Notes: generated by a model not told the origin, from the sequence alone. Positions 9,164 through 17,560 are shown, numbered from the stretch's first letter. The stretch: DNA of 64,000 bases from an uncultured Solobacterium sp. (GCA_946415785.1 CAMKTV010000002.1:1-64000), one strand, 5' to 3'. Program-made: numbers and translations.

Positions 9164-9242
9164 TTTTTATTCCTATTGATTTACATTATAATTCTTTTAT
9201 TTATTAGTTATAATAAAAATAGATTTTAGGGAGGATTAATAG

Positions 9243-9719
9243 ATGATTTGTAAGAGATGTGGTCAAGAACTTCCAGATGGTACTAAGTTTTGTACTTATT
9301 GTGGACAAAACCAAAGTGAAGAAGTTAAACAAGCAGAGACTTCATTTAAAGAAACTGCTCAAAATGTAGGCAACGCAGCATCAGAAGTTGCTAGAAATGT
9401 TGGTAGCAAAGCTTCAGAAGTTTATATCAAATCTGATGCATTATTTACTAATATTGGTGACAAACTTTGTAAGCTTGCGAAAGTTCTTTTCTGGATTGGC
9501 GCAATCGTAAGTGTTATCGCTGGTATAGTAGTTATATTTGGTGCTTTTAAATATCTAAAATATTTTAGATATTATGCTGGAACTTTCTTTATAACAATCA
9601 TTGGCGCAGTTCTTGGATCAGCTTTAGGTGTATTTGTTTCTTGGCTAAGTTCTTTAGGCTTATATGCATTTGGCGAATTAGTTCGTCGTGTGCAAGCTAT
9701 TGAAGAAAGAATGCGTTAA
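9243..9719 (+). CDS. zinc-ribbon membrane protein
   Basis: The N-terminus is a compact zinc ribbon (CKRCGQELPDGTKFCTYCG), followed by a helical linker (about 30-75) and two hydrophobic stretches (about 82-100 and 112-145) that span the membrane. A GGGAGG ribosome binding site precedes the ATG by seven bases. Such zinc-ribbon/TM proteins are common in Firmicutes and have no agreed function. A clear terminator follows, so the gene looks monocistronic. Confidence 0.82.
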   Translation: MICKRCGQELPDGTKFCTYCGQNQSEEVKQAETSFKETAQNVGNAASEVARNVGSKASEVYIKSDALFTNIGDKLCKLAKVLFWIGAIVSVIAGIVVIFGAFKYLKYFRYYAGTFFITIIGAVLGSALGVFVSWLSSLGLYAFGELVRRVQAIEERMR

Positions 9720-9744
9720 TAATAAAAACATACTAAACTATTAT

Positions 9745-9774
9745 AAAGGCTAGAATTGTTGATTCTAGCCTTTT
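9745..9774 (+). terminator. rho-independent terminator after zinc-ribbon gene
   Basis: The 9-bp perfect stem GGCTAGAAT/ATTCTAGCC with a five-base loop is flanked by AAA and followed by TTTT. It lies 28 bases after the zinc-ribbon stop codon and can work in both directions. Confidence 0.88.
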
Positions 9775-9793
9775 ATTAATAATACTTCTAAAT

Positions 9794-10060
9794 TTAATTA
9801 ATTATTCTGTATTTTATTTTAAAAGATAAATTCCATGGCAATCCCTCAATAAGTCCACCGCAAGCTTGACTGTCTAAATAAAATCCGTTTTTAATAGCGA
9901 TGCGTTTTACATCTAAATCAACTTCGAATAATTCACTATAAAGATTTGTGATATCAACATCAGCAACATCAAGTTCTTTTACCATTTCATATGATGTCGT
10001 ATTTTTACCTACATGTTTTTCTAGATAATCAACAATCTTTTTTTCATCAAGATGAACTTT
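9794..10060 (-). pseudogene. in-frame continuation behind a TAG; orphan C-terminal domain or start-less gene
   Basis: Directly after the TAG of the ADP-ribosylglycohydrolase gene, the same frame stays open for 88 codons to 9794. It reads KVHLDEKKIVDYLEKHVG and then the 63-residue ORF of the track. The composition looks like a real protein and ends with GGLIEGLPWNLSF. There is no ATG, GTG or TTG start and no Shine-Dalgarno between the TAG and the internal Met at 9985, which would remove a third of the domain. Options are a former C-terminal domain cut off by a nonsense mutation, TAG read-through, a rare ATT start, or a separate gene that lost its start. I do not recognise the domain. Confidence 0.55.
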
Positions 10061-10867
10061 CTAATCTTTTTTAATTTTCCAAAAATCAAATGATTCTAAT
10101 ATTGTTCGCATATCATTTCTTGTTCTTAACAAACATTCAATTTTTAACTCTTCTGGAATTCCATAATAAGCTTCAGCTATTGATCCTGTAATTGCCCCAA
10201 TAGTATCAGTATCGCCACCAATAGATATAGCATTCCTAATTGCATCTTCGAAATCTGTTGATTCTAAGAATGCTTCTATAGCTTGTGGGACAGAGCCTTG
10301 GCAAGAAACATCGAATGTATATTCATCTCTTATATCATCTAATTTGAAATTTATTTTATAATAATTTTCATTTATATAATTGCTTATTTCTAAAATGCTT
10401 TTGCCAGTTCTCGCAAGATATATTGCCACCGCTACTGCTTCAGCTCCTTTAATTCCTTCTGGATGATTATGAGTTACTTCAGCTGTATAACGAGCCATTC
10501 TTTTTGTTTCCTCAAGAGTATCAAATAACCAACCAACACTTGATACTCTCATTGCGGAACCGTTTCCAAAGCTGTTATATGGGCCCATATCGCTTGAAAG
10601 CCATTTTCTAAACATGCCACCATATCCTGCATGAGGATATTCTTTTCCCCAATCTCTCAACGATCCTACGATTTCTTTTTTTATTCCGTTTTCATTTGTG
10701 ATACCGTTTTCTAAAACATTAATTAAAGCATTACCAACTGCAATTGTCATAACTGAATCATCAGTAAAGTGACAACCTTTGCCAAATAATGGAAATTCTT
10801 TTTTCTTTGGACCATCATTAAATTCATAAATGCTTCCTATAATATCTCCTAGTATTGCTCCGTACAT
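10061..10867 (-). CDS. ADP-ribosylglycohydrolase (DraG-like)
   Basis: This 268-residue all-helical ADP-ribosylglycohydrolase removes ADP-ribose from proteins or other acceptors with a binuclear Mg/Mn centre. Metal ligands are visible: the N-terminal GAILGDIIGSIYEF, the FTDDSVMTIAV triplet, NGSAMRVSSVGW, and the C-terminal GGDTDTIGAITGSIAEA. The length is complete for the family. Its ATG overlaps the VWA stop by one base, and a macrodomain gene is upstream, so the operon pairs two ADP-ribose-handling enzymes. An 88-codon open extension lies in the same frame behind its TAG. Confidence 0.92.
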   Translation of the reverse strand: MYGAILGDIIGSIYEFNDGPKKKEFPLFGKGCHFTDDSVMTIAVGNALINVLENGITNENGIKKEIVGSLRDWGKEYPHAGYGGMFRKWLSSDMGPYNSFGNGSAMRVSSVGWLFDTLEETKRMARYTAEVTHNHPEGIKGAEAVAVAIYLARTGKSILEISNYINENYYKINFKLDDIRDEYTFDVSCQGSVPQAIEAFLESTDFEDAIRNAISIGGDTDTIGAITGSIAEAYYGIPEELKIECLLRTRNDMRTILESFDFWKIKKD

Positions 10868-11562
10868 TATTTGCCCTCCTTGTTACGTTTTTCGTAGTCT
10901 TTTCTAACTTCTTCAAATACATCTTCATTAACTTTAAGACTATTCTTTCTAAGAGATGAAATAGCACCACTTACAGATCTGTAATTTGTTTTAATGCCTT
11001 TGGCATCATTTAAATATGTAGCTGCTCTTTCTTTTCTAATACCCATTCTGGCTGCTTCATTAACTGCATCCATATTAGCACCAAGGAATAAGAACTCCCA
11101 TCCATATTTTTCCTGTTGTCTATTAATCATAGAATTAATATCTTTATATTGATATTCCCTGCTGGCGTTTTCCATTCCATCAGTTGTGATAATGAAGATT
11201 GTTTTTTCTGGTACATCTTCTTTTCTTGCATATTTATGAATATTGCCAATATGATTAATAGCTCTGCCAATAGCATCAAGAAGTGCTGTGCAACCTCTCA
11301 CATAATATTCTTTTTCTGTCAGTTTATTGATTCTTTCAATTGGTAATCGATCATGAATAACTTCATGTTTATCATCGAATAATACTGTCGACCACAATAC
11401 CTCTCCTGGTTCTTCCTTTTGTTTCTTTAATGTAGCATTAAATCCACCAATTGTATCTGCCTCTAAGCCTGACATAGAACCGCTGCGATCTAAGATAAAT
11501 ACTACCTCGACCTTTCTGCTTTTTTCTTCCTTTTCTTTTTTCTTTTCAACTTTCTTTGTCAT
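10867..11562 (-). CDS. VWA-domain protein
   Basis: An AAGGAGG sits eight bases before the ATG at 11562, so the protein starts MTKKVEKKKEKEEK (231 residues) and not at the upstream track start. After the Lys/Glu-rich N-terminus it is one von Willebrand A domain: the MIDAS DRSGSMSG, the conserved Thr in GCTALLDAIG and the Asp in FIITTDGMENAS are all present. No signal peptide or membrane helix is seen, so it is cytoplasmic, like TerY-type VWA proteins. It lies between the macrodomain gene and the ADP-ribosylglycohydrolase gene, overlapping the latter by one base. It may scaffold or present substrates to the two ADP-ribose enzymes (inference). Confidence 0.85.
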   Translation of the reverse strand: MTKKVEKKKEKEEKSRKVEVVFILDRSGSMSGLEADTIGGFNATLKKQKEEPGEVLWSTVLFDDKHEVIHDRLPIERINKLTEKEYYVRGCTALLDAIGRAINHIGNIHKYARKEDVPEKTIFIITTDGMENASREYQYKDINSMINRQQEKYGWEFLFLGANMDAVNEAARMGIRKERAATYLNDAKGIKTNYRSVSGAISSLRKNSLKVNEDVFEEVRKDYEKRNKEGK

Positions 11563-11612
11563 GTTTTCTTCCTCCTTACAAGAATAGAATAACAATATAA
11601 AGAAAGCTTTTG

Positions 11613-11635
11613 GTCGCCTGTGATGCGACTTTTTT
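11613..11635 (+). terminator. terminator-like hairpin on the + strand, antisense to the operon
   Basis: The 5-bp GC-rich stem GTCGC/GCGAC is followed by six T residues when read on the + strand. Both flanking genes are on the minus strand, where the T run becomes an A run before the stem, so it would not terminate the operon efficiently. It overlaps the stop of the macrodomain gene. Confidence 0.45.
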
Positions 11636-12680
11636 AAGCACCTAATATTGGTTGATTATATTTAAAAAGAATACAATTAATTTCATAGATATCTCTAATT
11701 TGATGTTCAATACAATAAGTCATAATGATATCAAATGTATTGCTAGGTGAAAGTGCAATTCCAGCTCTTAATAATAAATCCTTTGTTTCATCTAAATTTA
11801 ATTCTAATGCTATCGCAAAAGCTAAAACTGTTCTTTTAGATGGATGATAATTTACATTACTTTTAATCTTTGAGAAATGTTTTCTATCAATATTTGCTTT
11901 TTTATATACATCTTTATCTTCTAAACCTTTGCGATCGATTAAACGAAATAAATATTCTTGAAATGTTTCTTTTTTATTTTTAATGATATCTTCAATATCT
12001 TCTTCATTTACTTCTATTTCATCAGCATATGTAATCTCACTAATTGTTTTATTCTTAAGTTTTGGTAAAGAAGAGCCTACTTCAAATTGAGGAAGTGTTT
12101 CTTTAAAGATATCTAGTTTTCTTATTCTACGATTTCTATAAGCCTGTTTTGTAACATCAACTTCATCAATGAATGATGAGATGTCAGAAAAAACTTTTCC
12201 AGAAACTTCAAATGATTCTTTGTCATATACAACAAGATAAACAGTCATTTCATTATTAAATAAGAAGTCGCTTATTTGTGACACTGCCGTCTTTAAGGCA
12301 ACATCTTTAGGAAAGCCATAGGTACCTGATGAAATAAGTGGAAAGGCAATTGATTCACACCCTAATTCTTTAGCTTTTTGAAGTGACTTACTATAACATA
12401 GAGAAACAGTCTCTTCTTCTTTATTGTTGCCACCTTGCCAAACAGGACCAACAGTATGAATTATATATTTGGCATCTAAATTAAAAGCTGGTGTAACCGC
12501 AATTTCTCCTGGCTTCATCACACCTATCTTTTTTCTTTCAAAGAGAAGTTCTTTTTCTCCAGCAGCCTTATATATAGCAGAATCAACACCACTGCCGATT
12601 GCCACATTGGGATTAGCAGTGTTGACTATTGCATCTGCATGAACCTTTGTAATATCGTTTCTAATAATTTCAAATGCCAT
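11634..12680 (-). CDS. macrodomain protein with C-terminal HTH-like region
   Basis: Residues 1 to about 165 form a macrodomain that binds ADP-ribose: DAIVNTANPNVAIGSGVDSAI, the GEIAVTPAFNL strand, IHTVGP and the phosphate-binding loop SSGTYGFPKDVA are intact. Such domains read ADP-ribosylation or hydrolyse ADP-ribose esters. After a linker (about 185-230), the C-terminal 115 residues (FQEYLFRLIDRKGLEDKDVYKKA and onward) are helical and look like a degenerate Cro/C1 helix-turn-helix, as seen in other Firmicute macrodomain proteins. GAGGTAA upstream is the ribosome binding site. It is the first gene of the macro-VWA-glycohydrolase set; the 71-bp gap to the VWA gene holds only the antisense hairpin. 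Confidence 0.86.
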   Translation of the reverse strand: MAFEIIRNDITKVHADAIVNTANPNVAIGSGVDSAIYKAAGEKELLFERKKIGVMKPGEIAVTPAFNLDAKYIIHTVGPVWQGGNNKEEETVSLCYSKSLQKAKELGCESIAFPLISSGTYGFPKDVALKTAVSQISDFLFNNEMTVYLVVYDKESFEVSGKVFSDISSFIDEVDVTKQAYRNRRIRKLDIFKETLPQFEVGSSLPKLKNKTISEITYADEIEVNEEDIEDIIKNKKETFQEYLFRLIDRKGLEDKDVYKKANIDRKHFSKIKSNVNYHPSKRTVLAFAIALELNLDETKDLLLRAGIALSPSNTFDIIMTYCIEHQIRDIYEINCILFKYNQPILGA

Positions 12681-12706
12681 TGTTGTTTATTACCTCTATA
12701 GTTGTT

Positions 12707-12734
12707 TTAAAAGGCTGAATAATTATTTCAGCCT
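12707..12734 (-). terminator. rho-independent terminator of the LtaS-like gene
   Basis: The perfect 8-bp stem AGGCTGAA/TTCAGCCT has a seven-base loop. It is followed on the minus strand by TTTT and lies just past the stop of the LTA-synthase-like gene. Confidence 0.85.
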
Positions 12735-12736
12735 GT

Positions 12737-14677
12737 TTAATCATCGTTTTTCTTTTTAGGATTATTGAGATATGAACGCTTAGAGAAATAATCATTAGCA
12801 ATTAAAGCCCTACTGACTTTAACTGTGTTCCTTACTTCATTTGTAATCTTTTCTATTTCTTCAGCAGTTATATCCGAATTATCAAATGGGATAAATTCAT
12901 CTGATGCATAAATATAAATGCCATCATTATTAATCCAGTCGCCGTTAGCCATAATGACACGACAATTATCATTGAAGATATCATTGCCTACATAAAGGCG
13001 AGGATCATAATTCAAATCAAACAGATTCACAACAGTTGGAAGTTGGTCCAATGTTGAACATACAGATTTAATTTCTCTTCCCTTGTCAGCTGCATTATAA
13101 ATTATAAGCGGACCCATATAATAACCATAAGGTTGGTAACGATCAACGATTGATGTATATTTTCTTACATAATCACTTGAGATATTAAATGGATGATGAT
13201 CTGGCCAGAAACAGAATACTGTATTATCTAATTTGCCTGCTTTTTCTAAGCCATCAATAAGCACTTCCAACATCTTATCAAATTCCATTGTCTTACTGAT
13301 ATAACGTTTTACAGCTAATGGATAATCTGGATGAACTTCGTTGATTTCATCTAGATAATAATTTCCATAATATGAATCTTCATCATATGGCCAATGCATA
13401 GTAGAAGTTACATAATAGACAAAGAATTTATCATCATGGAGGATATAATCTTCCATTGTCTTTTCGGCTAATAGGCTATCTGATTGCCAACCATAGACAA
13501 TCTTGATATCTAAATCATTGATATCTTTATATGTATCAATGCCATATGCTTTGCTTAACTCACTGCGTTTATAGAAAGTATCATCCCAGTTGTGGAATTC
13601 GTATGTGCTATAGCCAGCATTCTTAAATAAACCAGCGATGGATGTTCTTAAATTATTGTTTGTGACACTATATACTGTGCAACTAGATCCGTATGGCATA
13701 AATGAATTCATTGCCGCAAATTCAGAATCACCAGTTCCACAACTAAAGACAGGTGTGTAATGATTAGAGAAGAAATATCCTTCTTTCATCATCTTCCAGA
13801 TAGTTGGTGTTAATTGTTCATCAATGCCCATATAATCTAATGATTCAACTAAGAAATAAATGAAATTATAGCCTTCATATCTTCCTGTCATATCATTTTT
13901 ATCTTCAATTGGTCTACTTAATAAATATGAATCAATTGTTTTAATAGTATCATCAGTTTCATTTTCTAGGTCTCTACGCCAACGACTATCATCAAATAAT
14001 CTCTTATATGATTTCTCAGTAACAATTTCTTCTTCTTGATTATCTTCATTTTCAACAATATCAATTTTTAAAGAAGTTTCATGTTTAATAAAGATTGAAC
14101 TTATATCTTCAAATAAGAATGAATTGATACCTGTGTGAGCGATGATGATATCAAAATTTTCCTGATTATTAATTACTTCTTTTAGTTGTGGTTCGCTAAC
14201 TAAGAATGACAACAATAAAAGCATTGAACATACAATTGATAATAGGAAATTAGTTATTTTGATTTTCTTGTGTTTAATCAAGATAATCTTGATTGGTAAA
14301 TAAATAATGGCAGGTAATAAGGTTAAATAATAATACCATTTCGCATTCTTTATAAAATACCAGACAAATTCACTAACTCTAAAGCCGCCATCCGCAACAG
14401 CTTTAAAAGAATAATATGTTTCTAAGAAATTTTTAAATTCTAATTGAATATAAGCATATATTCCAAGTATTAAGATAATAATAAAACTAAATATTGTTTC
14501 TATCTTTTTGTTTGTTTTTGACAATAAAAAAGAGAAAAGTGCTGCTAAAGCAATATCAATTAGAAGCATCCTTCCTAAAGCATAAAATGAAAGGCTAGAA
14601 AACGCGATTAAATAAAATATTAAATCAATACACAATAAACAAATAAATAATAAGACACCATTTAAATTTCTTTTCAT
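12737..14677 (-). CDS. LTA-synthase-like sulfatase-fold membrane enzyme
   Basis: Five hydrophobic helices occupy about residues 5-165. A linker follows, and then an extracellular alkaline-phosphatase/sulfatase domain from about 270. Metal and catalytic positions of the LtaS family are recognisable: FIYFLVESLDY, the nucleophile threonine in CGTGDSEFAAMNS, and WPDHHPF near residue 500. The length (646) matches LtaS. The expected role is transfer of glycerol-phosphate, or a related phosphoglycerol group, from phosphatidylglycerol to a growing envelope polymer. It is monocistronic with its own terminator. No Shine-Dalgarno is obvious before the ATG. Which polymer it builds cannot be told from sequence. 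Confidence 0.87.
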   Translation of the reverse strand: MKRNLNGVLLFICLLCIDLIFYLIAFSSLSFYALGRMLLIDIALAALFSFLLSKTNKKIETIFSFIIILILGIYAYIQLEFKNFLETYYSFKAVADGGFRVSEFVWYFIKNAKWYYYLTLLPAIIYLPIKIILIKHKKIKITNFLLSIVCSMLLLLSFLVSEPQLKEVINNQENFDIIIAHTGINSFLFEDISSIFIKHETSLKIDIVENEDNQEEEIVTEKSYKRLFDDSRWRRDLENETDDTIKTIDSYLLSRPIEDKNDMTGRYEGYNFIYFLVESLDYMGIDEQLTPTIWKMMKEGYFFSNHYTPVFSCGTGDSEFAAMNSFMPYGSSCTVYSVTNNNLRTSIAGLFKNAGYSTYEFHNWDDTFYKRSELSKAYGIDTYKDINDLDIKIVYGWQSDSLLAEKTMEDYILHDDKFFVYYVTSTMHWPYDEDSYYGNYYLDEINEVHPDYPLAVKRYISKTMEFDKMLEVLIDGLEKAGKLDNTVFCFWPDHHPFNISSDYVRKYTSIVDRYQPYGYYMGPLIIYNAADKGREIKSVCSTLDQLPTVVNLFDLNYDPRLYVGNDIFNDNCRVIMANGDWINNDGIYIYASDEFIPFDNSDITAEEIEKITNEVRNTVKVSRALIANDYFSKRSYLNNPKKKNDD

Positions 14678-14733
14678 AATAAAACTAGTTTGTTAACTAT
14701 AACATTATTATAATCGAAATTACTTTATAATAA

Positions 14734-15564
14734 CTACATCAATCTCTTATAAATATCTAACATGCTTTCAATTTGATATCTTAACAGCCAGGCAGCATTG
14801 TAATATTTTGGCTCTTTTTTAACTATTGTCAATAAAGGCAAGATATAAGTCTCTGTCTCATTGATGTAACGATATATCTTCTCTCTGCTTAAGCCCCAAG
14901 ACATAGTTGTCAGGTTATTACATCTATCAAGGCATTTAACTAGTGCTGCTTTGTTATTTTTTGAAATGCCTTTGAAATATTTCTTTATCATTTCATCACG
15001 ATTATCTTCTTTTGTATGACTTAATAAAGCTACCAGTTCTTTAATATCATCATCTACTGGTAAGTCTTCTTTTTTATAGCCACAATCCTCAACTACATCA
15101 TGTAAAAGACATGCAGCTACTACATCATCTTCTTCAATCTTTAAGGCAAAACAATGACATGCCAGATTTAAAGGATGATAAATATATGGTAAATCAGTAT
15201 TTTTTCTTGTTTGACCTTCATGGGCTTTAATCGCAAAGTCTAATGCTTTTAATGTATTATGCATTTCCTTAGCTCTGGCCGTGTGCCTTATAAAAGAAGC
15301 CATGTGTTCTAAATCAAATATATGGTCTTGGGTTTTAAAGATATAGTCTCCTCTATTTTCTACCAAAGACGATACTGACACTCCTAAAAGTTTTGCCAGT
15401 TCAATCAAATTCCAAGTAGTAGGAGTTGTTTCATCAGCTTCCCATAAAGATACTGCTTGAAATGATACATTCAATTTATCTGCTACTTCACTTTGTGTTA
15501 AGCCTGTATCTTTACGTGCGTTGGCAATTCTTTTTCCTAATGTGTCTAATTTTTTATTTTTCAT
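14734..15564 (-). CDS. XRE helix-turn-helix fused to (p)ppGpp-hydrolase-like HD domain
   Basis: Residues 8 to 66 form an XRE/Cro helix-turn-helix (RIANARKDTGLTQSEVADKL...AVSLWE). Residues from about 95 to 275 form a RelA/SpoT-type HD domain: DFAIKAHEGQTRK, PYIYHPLNLA and the metal motif LLHDVVEDCG, with a later KCLDRCNNL helix. A DNA-binding domain on an alarmone-hydrolase-like domain suggests a regulator that senses nucleotides through the HD pocket, or a hydrolase that controls its own gene (inference). It is a second, distinct HD protein besides 2070-2642. GAGGGAAGAG precedes the ATG. Confidence 0.85.
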   Translation of the reverse strand: MKNKKLDTLGKRIANARKDTGLTQSEVADKLNVSFQAVSLWEADETTPTTWNLIELAKLLGVSVSSLVENRGDYIFKTQDHIFDLEHMASFIRHTARAKEMHNTLKALDFAIKAHEGQTRKNTDLPYIYHPLNLACHCFALKIEEDDVVAACLLHDVVEDCGYKKEDLPVDDDIKELVALLSHTKEDNRDEMIKKYFKGISKNNKAALVKCLDRCNNLTTMSWGLSREKIYRYINETETYILPLLTIVKKEPKYYNAAWLLRYQIESMLDIYKRLM

Positions 15565-15628
15565 AACTCTTCCCTCTTTTAGAATATAATGTCTTCTAAA
15601 TTGCCTAAAGATAATACTGATTGAATAT

Positions 15629-15661
15629 TAAAAAATATATTCAAGTAGAACTTGAATATAT
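15629..15661 (-). terminator. rho-independent terminator
   Basis: An 11-bp AT-rich stem ATATATTCAAG/CTTGAATATAT with a five-base loop is followed on the minus strand by a T run. It lies seven bases beyond the stop of the LURP-one-related gene. Confidence 0.75.
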
Positions 15662-15667
15662 AATATA

Positions 15668-16264
15668 TTAATTATCAGAGCTAGACGAACTAGATGAAGC
15701 TGCTTCTCTATCTCTAACCATATGTTGCAAAGTAATAAGTATTGCGACAACAATATCCTGGTATTGTTTTTGATAGATATCTATACAATATTTATCATGG
15801 ATAGAAATAAGTTTTTGGGAAATCACCGCAACAATATTATCATCTTTGTCATATAATTCAAAATTCAAACCTAAGACATTTCCTCTTATTTGCCAGCCTA
15901 ATCCTTCAATATTGATAATATCTTTTACTAGATGAAATAATTCTGTTGATAATTCAAATTGAGTTCCATCAGCCATGGTCACATAATGTCTTTGATGAAT
16001 AGTTAAGATTTTTCTTTCAATATGTGCTACATGTCTTCCTGCATTATCAGATACATCTGTCTTATCATGAATGGAAAAGAACTTTGATCTGGCAGTATAT
16101 ATAACATTTTCTCCACCATCAGTTATTTCCATCTCCTGATGAAGTGTTAATAATTTTGTACTAGAAAACAATGAACAGGCAGGTGTCCCAAATCTCTCCA
16201 TATTATTTACATTTTGTGGCTCTCCTGCTTCACGAAAGCGATGAAATTTTGAAAATGTTCCCAT
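15668..16264 (-). CDS. LURP-one-related (LOR/YxjI) family protein
   Basis: AAGGAG is spaced for the ATG at 16264 (MGTFSKFHRF), so the longer track start at 16306 is rejected; that start would also overlap the Fic gene. The 198-residue protein has the repeated beta-strand pattern of the LURP-one/tubby-like fold: LLTLHQEMEITD, FFSIHDKTDVSD, ILTIHQRHYV, LISIHDKYCIDI. A C-terminal helix and a Ser-rich tail (SSSSSSS) follow. LOR proteins are thought to be lipid-binding or scramblase-like. It lies downstream of the Fic gene with a 34-bp gap. The function here is unknown. Confidence 0.78.
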   Translation of the reverse strand: MGTFSKFHRFREAGEPQNVNNMERFGTPACSLFSSTKLLTLHQEMEITDGGENVIYTARSKFFSIHDKTDVSDNAGRHVAHIERKILTIHQRHYVTMADGTQFELSTELFHLVKDIINIEGLGWQIRGNVLGLNFELYDKDDNIVAVISQKLISIHDKYCIDIYQKQYQDIVVAILITLQHMVRDREAASSSSSSSDN

Positions 16265-16298
16265 AATAAATCTCCTTACATTTTTATTATAATCATAA

Positions 16299-17462
16299 TT
16301 ATTCAACTTTATTAATATCTATTTTTCGATATAATTCTTTCCCGATTTTTCTCTCAATAATGATATCGAAATTCTTAAATTTTCTTAGCGCATACATTAA
16401 AGTTCTTTTACTTATATTAAGATTATTTATTATTTCTTCGTTAGAAACTCCATAATCACTTAAGATACTTCCTTCTAATAAGATTTTAAATATTCTTTTC
16501 TCTGTTTTAGTTAAAATTCTATTTATTGTATATTCTTTTTCGATTGCATCTTTTTTCTCATTTAATTCTTTTAACAGTTCTGTATATCCTTTGTGCAACA
16601 TCTTTGAGAATTCACAGAAATAATTATTTAAAGAACCAAATTCATGAGGTTTTCTAGAATTTTGTAGTAAATTATAGTATTTTGATTTATTCTTATTTAT
16701 TATTGATGAAGTTGCTAAACATAAAAAACTTTTGGTGTTATTATATAGCCCTGTTACAAATAAGAATCTGCCAAATCTTCCATTGCCATCATAGAATGGA
16801 TGAATTGTTTCTATTAAGAAATGAGATAAAATGATTCTTTCAAATATATCTATTTCTTTATTATTATAGAGTTTCAAAAATTCTTCCATGCCTTTTATAA
16901 TCTTTTCTTCAGGATAGAAACCTTCATGGACATTTTTTAGTCCATCACTTATATGCACAGCATTCTTTCTGAATATTTCTCCATCTAATATATCTTCCCT
17001 GTTTAATGCGTCTTTCATAAAAAGATCATAAATATTTCTTATCTTTTTAATATCTTTAATTTCATTATTTTTATTTTCAAATAACAAACGATATGAATTA
17101 ACAATCGATATTATTCTTGAATCATTACTAGGCAGATTGTTTAATATATAAAAGATATCATGTCTTGTAGAGTTAATACTTTCAATGATATTTGTGCTTT
17201 GTATTTCATCAATTAAGATTTTCTGAATAATCTGTTTTTGTCCAAAGTTTGAAAAACTATTGAATAGATTATTAAACTCCCATTCATCTTTATGTAATTT
17301 GATTAATATTTCAAAACTATCATTGTTGTGCAAATAGAAATATGGATTTTTTGTATAATCAAAAAAACGAATAGTATCTATATTATTCTTTAGATTATTC
17401 AGGATTTCCTTAAACTCTTTATTTGTTTTCTTATAATAAAGTTTCTCTAAGCTATCTTTCAT
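16299..17462 (-). CDS. Fic-family protein (probable AMPylator) with C-terminal wHTH
   Basis: The 387-residue protein carries the Fic active site HPFYDGNGRFGR (about 220-231) with catalytic His, the GNGR anion-binding turn and the final Arg intact. An N-terminal helical segment STNIIESINSTRHD resembles the (S/T)xxxE(G/N) inhibitory motif of autoinhibited Fic proteins, with Ser instead of Gly/Asn after Glu. The C-terminal 60 residues form a winged helix (VSNEEIINNLNISKRTLMYAL). Fic proteins usually transfer AMP from ATP to a target hydroxyl. No separate antitoxin gene is adjacent, which fits a self-inhibited class. The wHTH suggests self-regulation or DNA tethering. Confidence 0.88.
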   Translation of the reverse strand: MKDSLEKLYYKKTNKEFKEILNNLKNNIDTIRFFDYTKNPYFYLHNNDSFEILIKLHKDEWEFNNLFNSFSNFGQKQIIQKILIDEIQSTNIIESINSTRHDIFYILNNLPSNDSRIISIVNSYRLLFENKNNEIKDIKKIRNIYDLFMKDALNREDILDGEIFRKNAVHISDGLKNVHEGFYPEEKIIKGMEEFLKLYNNKEIDIFERIILSHFLIETIHPFYDGNGRFGRFLFVTGLYNNTKSFLCLATSSIINKNKSKYYNLLQNSRKPHEFGSLNNYFCEFSKMLHKGYTELLKELNEKKDAIEKEYTINRILTKTEKRIFKILLEGSILSDYGVSNEEIINNLNISKRTLMYALRKFKNFDIIIERKIGKELYRKIDINKVE

Positions 17463-17465
17463 TTT

Positions 17466-17504
17466 TGCACCTGTAATTTAATTATAATACTTTAATGTGC
17501 AATT
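17466..17504 (-). promoter_or_regulatory. possible promoter and operator of the Fic gene
   Basis: On the minus strand a TATAAT box lies about 25 bases before the Fic ATG. It is flanked by the inverted half-sites TTGCAC and GTGCAA. The winged helix of the Fic protein could bind these sites, but no good -35 is visible, so the assignment is tentative. Confidence 0.35.
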
Positions 17505-17536
17505 TTATTTATTTTTTGCATAGTTAAACTTTCCAT

Positions 17537-17560
17537 AATAAAAGCCTCCGTATAGGAGAC
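17537..17560 (-). terminator. terminator of the ABC transporter operon
   Basis: On the minus strand GTCTCC-TATAC-GGAGGC forms a 6-bp stem with one G-T pair, followed by TTTTATTA. It lies 30 bases beyond the ATPase stop. Confidence 0.7.

Noticed and set aside
9164-9242. Purine riboswitch before xpt
   Set aside because: The gap to the divergent gene is only 79 bp and no three-way junction is visible.
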